Source: a virus. Taken from it: DNA of 44,375 bases. Where the stretch lies: positions 1-44,375 of the IMG/VR virus record IMGVR_UViG_3300012005_000011; one strand, 5' to 3'. Made by a program: the position numbers and the translations under genes. Below are positions 20,077 to 26,578 of this stretch, piece by piece; position 1 is the stretch's first letter, and each line of letters opens with the position of its first letter. The notes under the pieces were generated by a model. The model worked only from the letters and a program-made list of their open reading frames with translations. It made no database searches and had not been told where the DNA came from.

Positions 20077-21057
20077 ATGAAGAGCTTACACGCCAAGAAC
20101 AACAAGGCAACTTTTGCAGAACTGTCTAAGCTCGTTATTGGGCATAACCATGCTAAGAAGGTGCTCATTAACCTAGTTAACCGTTCCAAGCTTCGCTACT
20201 ATCAAAAATGGGGTTTACTCGAAGCAGATGAAATTGTATCATTATCAAACTGTCTACTTATTGGTGATTCTGGTACTGGTAAGACACATTTAGTGGAGAG
20301 CCTTGCAAAGGTGATGATGTTCCCATTGTTGAAGATTGATGCTACAGAATTAAACCCTACAGGGGCTAGTGGTGGTATTAAGAAGAAAGATCTTATAACT
20401 AAGGTTATAACCCTTGTAAAAGAGCTTTTAGCAGATGAGGACGATAAAGAAAAAGCAAATCCCGGTTACAAAAGTCCCTACTTGTCATTTGACGGCACGT
20501 TAGATCAAGTGGTGGTGTTTGTGGATGAGGTGGACAAACTGGGTCAACGTATAGGCAGTGATTGGAATGAACACGTACAGGCTAACTTCCTAACATTGTT
20601 TGAGAACAAGGGGGAATTGTCGGGCGTAACATTTATATTTGCCGGAGCATTCACAGGACTTGATAAGCACAGTAAAGAAAAGCCTAAGCAGATAGGGTTT
20701 ACGCACCATAGACACGATGATGTAATGGAAGCGGGAGATCTATCACAAAAGATTATTAAGTTCGGTATGATTCCTGAGCTTGTTGGTCGTATGCATAACA
20801 TTGTATTGCTAGACGAGCTGAAAGAACAGGAATATAAAACCATACTGTTACGTACTATATTACCGCGCGTTAGAAAGAGCTTAAGAGCCTTTGGTATTGA
20901 ACACTTCAAATTATCCGAAGTACAGATTAAGAAACTCATTGTAGATGCTATGAAGAGTGGTTTAGGAGTTAGGGCACTAGAGACTGGAGTTAACAAACTA
21001 TTAGTTGATGTTGAATTTAATCCTGATTCTCATTTGGGGGAGAGCAAACATGAATAA
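20077..21057 (+). CDS. ClpX/HslU-like AAA+ ATPase (326 aa)
   Basis: The protein starts with a ClpX-like region (VIGHNHAKKVLINLVNR), then Walker A GDSGTGKT (about 64-71), Walker B VVFVDEVDKL (about 145-154) and an arginine-finger/sensor segment PELVGRMHN (about 232). The N-terminal zinc-binding domain of ClpX is absent, and no ClpP-like peptidase is in the window. It may unfold proteins, load host ClpP, or remodel a phage complex. A ClpP-docking IGF-type loop is not evident. AAGGGG precedes the start. Confidence 0.8.
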   Translation: MKSLHAKNNKATFAELSKLVIGHNHAKKVLINLVNRSKLRYYQKWGLLEADEIVSLSNCLLIGDSGTGKTHLVESLAKVMMFPLLKIDATELNPTGASGGIKKKDLITKVITLVKELLADEDDKEKANPGYKSPYLSFDGTLDQVVVFVDEVDKLGQRIGSDWNEHVQANFLTLFENKGELSGVTFIFAGAFTGLDKHSKEKPKQIGFTHHRHDDVMEAGDLSQKIIKFGMIPELVGRMHNIVLLDELKEQEYKTILLRTILPRVRKSLRAFGIEHFKLSEVQIKKLIVDAMKSGLGVRALETGVNKLLVDVEFNPDSHLGESKHE

Positions 21058-21295
21058 CATTCCTGATTTCGATGACATGGCAATAGAGCTTATATATCAC
21101 TCACCATTTAAAGCTAAACTAATGATAGCTAATGAGGTGAGCAAAGCACTGCATAAAGTCTTTACACTAGGTCGGGAGTATGCAGAAACTGAGTGGTGCA
21201 GAGCATTAGAGGCAGATAAACACTTTCAGGCGAGCCCATTGTTACATGTAGGCGGAGATGCTACAATAGATAAAGCAACAGAGGAGTACACCTAA
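21050..21295 (+). CDS. Small helical unknown protein (81 aa)
   Basis: I start at MNNIPDFDDMAIELIYHSPF, with GGGAGAG upstream and an overlap with the ATPase stop. Further upstream in-frame starts would lie deep inside the ATPase gene. It is acidic and helical; no family recognised. Its stop overlaps the next start (TAATG). Confidence 0.65.
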   Translation: MNNIPDFDDMAIELIYHSPFKAKLMIANEVSKALHKVFTLGREYAETEWCRALEADKHFQASPLLHVGGDATIDKATEEYT

Positions 21296-21579
21296 TGGAC
21301 GAATTTGATGATATGACTATACATATGCCAGGTAATAGTGCATCTTACAGTTCCATATTGAAAGAACTTACAGAGACAACATTATTAATTTTTGATGATC
21401 TAGCACCAAAGATGGTACCAGAAGAAGCGGCCAAGATGTGCACGCAGATGTTGAGTATGCTAAACATAGAGATACAGATACAATTGGCCTATCAGCAAGA
21501 CCAGGTTAAAGAGATAATGAAAATGCAGGCAAAGGATAATATCAAGAGTGCTAATGTCATTCCACTTAAGGGGAAATAG
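21295..21579 (+). CDS. Small acidic helical protein (94 aa)
   Basis: MDEFDDMTIHMPGNSASYSS then a long helical stretch with many Met and Gln residues (AAKMCTQMLSMLNIEIQIQL). It overlaps the previous stop and lies two bases before the PhoH-like gene. It may form a complex with its neighbours. No family recognised. Confidence 0.65.
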   Translation: MDEFDDMTIHMPGNSASYSSILKELTETTLLIFDDLAPKMVPEEAAKMCTQMLSMLNIEIQIQLAYQQDQVKEIMKMQAKDNIKSANVIPLKGK

Positions 21580-21581
21580 TC

Positions 21582-22211
21582 ATGGCTAAGGCGTGGGGTT
21601 TAAAACCTAGTAACGACGCACAAAAACTAGCTATCGCATACTTAACAGATGCCTCCATAGACTTAGTAATCCTTGAGGGGATTGCGGGATCAGGCAAGAC
21701 ATTGCTTGCTCTGTCTGCGGGCTTAGAACAAGTGATAGAACAAAAGCAATACAAGGAAATTATCTTTACACGTGCCCCTGTATCATTAGGGGATGACATG
21801 GGCTTCCTGCCCGGAGAGATTAACGACAAGATGTTGCCGTGGTGCGGAGCACTATTAGATAACCTTGAGTACTTAGCCGTAGATGAGGGAATGGCAGAAC
21901 GTAGTATTAAACTTATGGCTATGCAGCATATGCGCGGCAGAAGCTTTAATAAGCGTTACATTATTGTGGATGAGGTTCAAAATATTACTCCACAGCAAAT
22001 AAAGGTAATAATATCCCGTGCAGGGGATAACTGCAAAATAGTGGCTTTAGGGGATGTAACACAGATTGATAAACGTGGGCTAACTAAAGAGAACAATGGG
22101 TTAACATACCTGATTAATGCAATAGGCAAAGATGACAGTTTCATCAAGCATGTTAAGTTACCAGATTGTGAACGTAGTAGACTTTGCCGATGGGCTGGAG
22201 AATCATTATGA
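21582..22211 (+). CDS. PhoH-like ATPase (209 aa)
   Basis: GIAGSGKT (about 34-41) is Walker A, FTRAPVSLGDDMGFLPG is the family's central motif, YIIVDEVQN the Walker B, and ALGDVTQID the conserved end motif. PhoH proteins have a superfamily 1 helicase-like ATPase core and are common in phages, though their role in infection is not settled; RNA-related functions are suspected. AAGGGG precedes the start. The stop overlaps the next ATG. Confidence 0.9.
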   Translation: MAKAWGLKPSNDAQKLAIAYLTDASIDLVILEGIAGSGKTLLALSAGLEQVIEQKQYKEIIFTRAPVSLGDDMGFLPGEINDKMLPWCGALLDNLEYLAVDEGMAERSIKLMAMQHMRGRSFNKRYIIVDEVQNITPQQIKVIISRAGDNCKIVALGDVTQIDKRGLTKENNGLTYLINAIGKDDSFIKHVKLPDCERSRLCRWAGESL

Positions 22212-22297
22212 TAGATTACAAAATTAGAATGTTTATGATAGCTGGAATCATTGTGCTGTCTAGTGCAATTATGTACGTTGGCACTTATGGCTTATAA
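22208..22297 (+). CDS. Single-helix membrane micropeptide (29 aa)
   Basis: MIDYKIRMFMIAGIIVLSSA then IMYVGTYGL: one membrane helix. It overlaps the PhoH stop (ATGA) and runs into the HNH gene in another frame. No function assigned. Confidence 0.45.
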   Translation: MIDYKIRMFMIAGIIVLSSAIMYVGTYGL

Positions 22298-22709
22298 GAA
22301 GCGGAAGGTAACAGAGCGTGATGGTAAGTTCTTCACTCCACGGGGTGTAGAGCTTACAAGGAATGCCCACACAATGACAGAGGCCCAATACTGGTCAATG
22401 ATATTGTCAGCACTACGTGGAACAACCAGATTCTGGAAACCTTGCTTAATAGCCCTTGAAGCATCAAAGCGCAAGAGCGAGAGTTCTAACAAAAGATTAA
22501 AGTATGAATATATATGCGCGCACTGCTCTGGATGGTTTGCAAGGAAGCTGGTGCAAATTGATCACATTATACCGTGCGGGGGCATTAACGGATTAGACAA
22601 AGTGCTATCATGGATACTTTTAGCACATGTGGAGGAGGGGTTTCAAATCCTCTGCAAAGAGTGCCACAAGATTAAGACTAAGGAGGAGCGAGATGCAAAA
22701 CCTAATTAA
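22287..22709 (+). CDS. HNH endonuclease (140 aa)
   Basis: CAHCSGWF and CKECHKIKT are the two zinc-binding Cys pairs, and QIDHIIPCGG holds the catalytic His-type core of a standard HNH nuclease. Start MAYKKRKVTERDGKFF at 22287 overlaps the micropeptide; an earlier in-frame start at 22251 lies inside it. HNH proteins near terminase can aid packaging, but this one is far from it and more likely mobile or recombination-linked. Confidence 0.8.
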   Translation: MAYKKRKVTERDGKFFTPRGVELTRNAHTMTEAQYWSMILSALRGTTRFWKPCLIALEASKRKSESSNKRLKYEYICAHCSGWFARKLVQIDHIIPCGGINGLDKVLSWILLAHVEEGFQILCKECHKIKTKEERDAKPN

Positions 22710-22905
22710 TAACTGGCCAAAGCTGTCATTTATGATTATAGTTAAATTATATTGGATAGTAAGTTTCTCCTTCACTGTATTCGTTATTCAGAATAGTGTG
22801 CCAACAGTACGTCAGTGGGTGTTAGGGTCTATATTTACTATTGTCACTCTACCGTTGAATTACTATTTAACCTATAACTTCGCAGGAGCTAAAAATGCAA
22901 AGTAA
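22693..22905 (+). CDS. Two-helix membrane protein (70 aa)
   Basis: I start at MQNLINNWPKLSFMIIVKLY with AAGGAGGAGCGAG upstream; the open frame extends further but inside the HNH gene. Two hydrophobic segments (about 13-31 and 43-60) predict membrane helices. It overlaps the next membrane protein by 11 bases. No family recognised. Confidence 0.7.
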   Translation: MQNLINNWPKLSFMIIVKLYWIVSFSFTVFVIQNSVPTVRQWVLGSIFTIVTLPLNYYLTYNFAGAKNAK

Positions 22906-23176
22906 AAGACGAAGTTTAATAGAAAGCACAACGAACACATTTGTAGGCACATGCATCGGCTTTGGCATATCCCAACTGTTTTGTTATGGGCAGGTGTTTA
23001 TAAGTGAACACATCATAGCTGGGTTTTCTTGGAATGTTAGCGCCGAGAATAACTTAATTGTAACAATTGTACTAACAATAGTCAGCGTTACAAGGGGATA
23101 TTTTGTGCGCAGAACATTTAATAGTATGCGGGAACGTAGAGAAGATGGATTAAGGAACATTGAGGAAATAAAATGA
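22895..23176 (+). CDS. DUF7220-like membrane protein (93 aa)
   Basis: MQSKRRSLIESTTNTFVGTC, two membrane helices, and the end VTRGYFVRRTFNSM match a common small phage membrane family (DUF7220 by my recollection). It likely sits in the inner membrane with the basic end inside. It follows another two-helix protein and overlaps the next gene by four bases. Function not established. Confidence 0.65.
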   Translation: MQSKRRSLIESTTNTFVGTCIGFGISQLFCYGQVFISEHIIAGFSWNVSAENNLIVTIVLTIVSVTRGYFVRRTFNSMRERREDGLRNIEEIK

Positions 23177-23514
23177 GCCGTAGCGTAATGCATACCCCTA
23201 TTATCTCTTGGTGTGGTCATAAGTCCTGTAAGGGGTGGCGAACACAGGAGAATAGACGGTACAGAGCATACGCTAAGAACTTAATAAGGCACGAAAGGTA
23301 TGACGATATACAAGACTTTTGTGGTAGATTTGGGAATGAATGGGATAGCCCACGAGACGGTAAATATTGGTACACAGCAGGTAAAGGGAAAAAGTGTAAT
23401 ACCCATATATGGTATTCATCTTACTTAACAGGGGTAAGGGGTATACTACCAACCTGTAAGGATGGAGACCACTGGAGCTGTGACATAGCCTATAAGAAAC
23501 AAATGAGGAGATAA
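23173..23514 (+). CDS. Unknown Cys-rich protein (113 aa)
   Basis: MSRSVMHTPIISWCGHKSCK shows an early CGHKSC group, and later CNTHIWY and CKDGDHWSCD, so one or two metal sites are possible. It is rich in Arg, Trp and Tyr. It overlaps the previous stop (ATGA). No family recognised with confidence. Confidence 0.65.
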   Translation: MSRSVMHTPIISWCGHKSCKGWRTQENRRYRAYAKNLIRHERYDDIQDFCGRFGNEWDSPRDGKYWYTAGKGKKCNTHIWYSSYLTGVRGILPTCKDGDHWSCDIAYKKQMRR

Positions 23515-23518
23515 CAGG

Positions 23519-23722
23519 ATGTCAATATTTGAGCTACAATGCCCTAAATGTGAGAAAGTGACAGAGGTAATTACAAAGTATGAGGTGTACTCCACTACTA
23601 AGTACGTGTGTGATGGGTGTTCACTTGAATTGAATAAAATCGTATCAGTGGGCAACTTTATACTGAACGGTGGGGGATGGTACAGTTTTAATGGTGGAAA
23701 ACGCAACCCGGGAGTGAAATAA
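23519..23722 (+). CDS. FmdB-like zinc-ribbon protein (67 aa)
   Basis: CPKCEKVTEV and CDGCSLEL are two zinc knuckles, and the end SVGNFILNGGGWYSFNG matches the FmdB-type small zinc ribbons seen in many phages. It may bind nucleic acid or another protein. Assignment is by pattern. Confidence 0.7.
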   Translation: MSIFELQCPKCEKVTEVITKYEVYSTTKYVCDGCSLELNKIVSVGNFILNGGGWYSFNGGKRNPGVK

Positions 23723-23723
23723 A

Positions 23724-23903
23724 ATGCCTAACAAAACAAAATGTAGCGCTAGTAGAAAGGCTTATTACGCACTTAGTGTCGATATAAGTGCAAAAAATGC
23801 CTCTAAGAGGTTGATTAAGCACTTAAAACATCACCCAAAGGATCTACAGTCAGTAAATCACGACATACCAAAATTTCCACATCTACTTAAGGGGAAAAAA
23901 TGA
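23724..23903 (+). CDS. Small basic protein (59 aa)
   Basis: MPNKTKCSASRKAYYALSVD continues with many Lys, Arg and His residues (KRLIKHLKHHPKDLQ). It could bind nucleic acid. It starts two bases after the zinc-ribbon gene and overlaps the next start (ATGA). No family recognised. Confidence 0.6.
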   Translation: MPNKTKCSASRKAYYALSVDISAKNASKRLIKHLKHHPKDLQSVNHDIPKFPHLLKGKK

Positions 23904-24070
23904 AGGATTGTTTGGGGCTATTCTTCCTCGCACTGCCTAAGATATTATGGTGTAGTGTAGTGGTGGTGTTACTAGGTCTTAAGGGTACGGCTATAGTGTT
24001 CCTATTTGTTATCGCAACAGCGGGGTCATTTGTTTGTCGTATCATTGGCTATACGATTTTAAATTCTTGA
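23900..24070 (+). CDS. Two-helix membrane protein (56 aa)
   Basis: MKDCLGLFFLALPKILWCSV and the stretch AIVFLFVIATAGSFV are hydrophobic, predicting two membrane helices joined by a short basic turn. AAGGGG precedes the start. It overlaps the previous stop. Function unknown. Confidence 0.6.
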   Translation: MKDCLGLFFLALPKILWCSVVVVLLGLKGTAIVFLFVIATAGSFVCRIIGYTILNS

Positions 24071-24080
24071 GGGGTATTAA

Positions 24081-24866
24081 ATGGCGCAGCCAAAAGTTTT
24101 GTTCTTTGATATAGAAACAAAGCCACTACAGGCGTGGTTATGGGGCCCGGGTAAACAATACGTTGGACATAAACAACTCGTAAAGGAGTATTCACAATAT
24201 GGCATCATATGTATCACCTATTGTTGGAACGACGGCGGCCCAGTGCAATGCATCGATTGGGGATATGCGGAACAAGACACGGCATCTGTGGTGCGACAGT
24301 TCGATGAAATCATTAAACAAGCAGACCAAGTCATTGGCAAGAACTCAGACCGCTTTGATACTAAAATGATTAACGCATGTCGTATGTTTGCAGGACTTCC
24401 AGGTATGCCAGCATGGACTAAGTATACAGATGATCTTGAAAGGCAAATGCGTAGATACTTCCGTATGCCTTCTCAGAGCTTAGACTACATTTCACACCAA
24501 CTTGGTTTGGGTGGTAAGATTAAAATGGAGTTTCAGGACTGGATTGATATCTGTGAGAAGAACAAGAATGGAGAGAAAGCTCTTGCTAAGATGATTAAGT
24601 ATGGCAAGAAGGATACAGAGGACACCAGAACCTTATGGTACAAGCTATCTGAACACTTCGATAGTAAGTGGAACCAGAGTACTTATGAGAACGATGGTGA
24701 AATACATTGTAAGCATGAGGGTTGCGGTAGCCTTAATCTTAAAAAAGATGGCACTAGGCAAGCAGGGAATGTTACTTATCAGCAATACTTCTGTAATGAC
24801 TGCCATAGGTATGCAGGTCGTAGAAGTCTTAGTCAAGTTCTTAAACTCGAAGGAAAGATTAAATAG
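24081..24866 (+). CDS. DnaQ-like 3'-5' exonuclease with C-terminal zinc ribbon (261 aa)
   Basis: VLFFDIETK (D10, E12) is exonuclease motif I; VIGKNSDRFDTKMINA carries motif II and KYGKKDTEDT motif III, so the RNase-H-like active site is intact. The last 60 residues add a zinc ribbon (CKHEGCG and CNDCHRY). The replicative polymerase already has its own exonuclease, so this second one may serve in repair, recombination or host-DNA breakdown. GAGGGG precedes the start. Confidence 0.85.
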   Translation: MAQPKVLFFDIETKPLQAWLWGPGKQYVGHKQLVKEYSQYGIICITYCWNDGGPVQCIDWGYAEQDTASVVRQFDEIIKQADQVIGKNSDRFDTKMINACRMFAGLPGMPAWTKYTDDLERQMRRYFRMPSQSLDYISHQLGLGGKIKMEFQDWIDICEKNKNGEKALAKMIKYGKKDTEDTRTLWYKLSEHFDSKWNQSTYENDGEIHCKHEGCGSLNLKKDGTRQAGNVTYQQYFCNDCHRYAGRRSLSQVLKLEGKIK

Positions 24867-24876
24867 GGGACATAAA

Positions 24877-25140
24877 ATGATTACATATACTGATAGAGGT
24901 GGGGTCACTTGGTCTAGTTTTTCATCAGAGAACCATACTATCCTAGCACACCCATATGTATTTCTTGCTATAGAGTTTGGTAGTAGTAGGAATGGTGGGC
25001 ATACAAGAGTGCTCGGTGTGTATACCTCGCGAGAAACAGCACAAGCTAAGATACGCAAAACTATGACACTTGAAAAGCATAATAAGCAATTTGACTATTA
25101 TGGCATAATCAAGAAGACTATTGAGGGGAGGAGATTATAA
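24877..25140 (+). CDS. Unknown protein (87 aa)
   Basis: MITYTDRGGVTWSSFSSENH begins after GGGGACATAAA. A longer frame reaching back into the exonuclease gene lacks a start signal. It is basic at the end (KKTIEGRRL) and mixed alpha/beta. The stop overlaps the next ATG (TAATG). Confidence 0.65.
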   Translation: MITYTDRGGVTWSSFSSENHTILAHPYVFLAIEFGSSRNGGHTRVLGVYTSRETAQAKIRKTMTLEKHNKQFDYYGIIKKTIEGRRL

Positions 25141-25355
25141 TGGGTAAATATACTTTCATGATGACACACGAAGATGGTACAATGTCTTCCGTTAGTGGGA
25201 ATAAAGAGGGGATTACTGAGGTATTTGAGGATTTTGAACTATTCTTAGCGGGGGCTGGGTTTAGCCCCTCAAATATCGCTGATTTGAGCAGTTTATCATG
25301 TTCTGCTGTAAAATCGGACTCCGTACGAGGCGTTTGCGCCCCTAACACATACTAA
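25140..25355 (+). CDS. Unknown protein, last gene of the replication operon (71 aa)
   Basis: MGKYTFMMTHEDGTMSSVSG has GAGGGGAGGAG upstream. It is acidic in the middle (EVFEDFELFL) with two Cys near the end. It is followed by the convergent terminator. No family recognised. Confidence 0.65.
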   Translation: MGKYTFMMTHEDGTMSSVSGNKEGITEVFEDFELFLAGAGFSPSNIADLSSLSCSAVKSDSVRGVCAPNTY

Positions 25356-25369
25356 CTAGTGTCCTAGTG

Positions 25370-25408
25370 GCCCCTACTAGCTTAAAACGCTTCTAGGGGC
25401 TTTATTTT
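25370..25408. terminator. Convergent terminator between replication and structural blocks
   Basis: GCCCCTA (25370-25376) pairs with TAGGGGC (25394-25400), followed on the plus strand by TTTATTTT. The minus-strand tail operon ends 4 bases away at 25413, so the stem probably serves both directions, more strongly the plus strand. Confidence 0.75.
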
Positions 25409-25412
25409 GCCT

Positions 25413-26237
25413 TTAAATCAGTATAGCAGGATTTACGAGATATTGACCCATTTGTGCTACAGGTACAGAGATTACAAATGCTCTGGTGTTGTCATAAACG
25501 TATGCTATGCCTGTTGGAGTACCTAAAACAGTTTCACTACCACCAGTTTCTTCATATAGTACAAATCCACCATTCACTGCGGTTACAATGCACCCTATTC
25601 TTGTTCCACCAAACTTGGCCCTCATTTCATATGTTCCGGGAGTAGACGAATACTTTGTTAGTATTGCTAGGTCTTGTGGTGTATATGTTCCGTCTGTGTT
25701 CTGTTCTATTTGTAATGTTATTGGGGATGGAGCTACTACAGAGGCGCAATATGCAATTACATAATACTGTATAAGCACTGAGTTTTGATATGTCAACCCA
25801 TTAGCATAAGTTACAAAGCTGTCCATTTGGTATATTTGCACTGTTCCAGTATCATATGTATGACCAGTTGCTACTAAATATGGAGATGAATACACCACTG
25901 TTGATGGGAAGAAATTCCCACTACCATTGTTTGTTCCAGTAATAATGGTATATGCACTGGGGAAGGCGCCACCTGTTCCACCACCAGAGGTACTATTAAT
26001 TGCCCATGTGGCAGCATTAGATAGGGTTTCTGCCTCGGCTCCAAGACCATTAGAATCCAATACAGCAAGATATGAGGCATAAAAGGTATTTAATGCGGCT
26101 AAACTAGCCAGTGGGGTATTAGTGAAACCAGTTTCTATCCCGCTAGTAGCTAAATAATTTTGTACCGTTGTATTACCTATAAATACTGTTTGATAGGTCC
26201 ATAGGGACACTGATGCACTACTGGATATTAATGGCAT
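25413..26237 (-). CDS. Tail-associated protein, probable fibre tip or receptor-binding protein (274 aa)
   Basis: The sequence is Ser/Thr/Gly/Tyr-rich and beta-prone throughout, with a glycine hinge (NSTSGGGTGGAFP) near 80-95, and a beta-sandwich-like second half (SPITLQIEQNTDGTYTPQDL). This composition is typical of phage adhesins. It is the last gene of the tail module, directly after the tail hub and a small partner gene (start overlaps the previous stop). No specific family recognised. Confidence 0.55.
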   Translation of the reverse strand: MPLISSSASVSLWTYQTVFIGNTTVQNYLATSGIETGFTNTPLASLAALNTFYASYLAVLDSNGLGAEAETLSNAATWAINSTSGGGTGGAFPSAYTIITGTNNGSGNFFPSTVVYSSPYLVATGHTYDTGTVQIYQMDSFVTYANGLTYQNSVLIQYYVIAYCASVVAPSPITLQIEQNTDGTYTPQDLAILTKYSSTPGTYEMRAKFGGTRIGCIVTAVNGGFVLYEETGGSETVLGTPTGIAYVYDNTRAFVISVPVAQMGQYLVNPAILI

Positions 26238-26578
26238 TATTTAAACACCCCGTCCATTTGTATAATTAAGTCAACCTCTGCTCCGAATGTTGCGGCAGCT
26301 TGTGACGTATCAAAATCCACTAACCCTGTTATTGTATTGATGTGTGAACAAGCATCTCCCGGAGTGGGGCCAAGTCCATTATCAATAATATCAATGAAGG
26401 CAAAAGAACTGCTAGCTGGTAGGTCATAACTAGAATCACATACCACTGTATTGGGGCCTCTGCCTATCCCAACATAGGATGGTAGTGGGTTAGGGTCTGC
26501 TGGAATAATGTTAGCCCGTATTTTAGCCATTATCTCATCAGAGCGTGCTATCTGTTGTATTAGCTCAATTAAATTCAT
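26237..26578 (-). CDS. Small tail-module protein (113 aa)
   Basis: MNLIELIQQIARSDEIMAKI is helical, the rest beta-prone with two Cys. It overlaps both neighbours by one base (TAATG), so it is made together with the hub and tip proteins. Role probably in tail-tip assembly; no family recognised. Confidence 0.6.
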   Translation of the reverse strand: MNLIELIQQIARSDEIMAKIRANIIPADPNPLPSYVGIGRGPNTVVCDSSYDLPASSSFAFIDIIDNGLGPTPGDACSHINTITGLVDFDTSQAAATFGAEVDLIIQMDGVFK

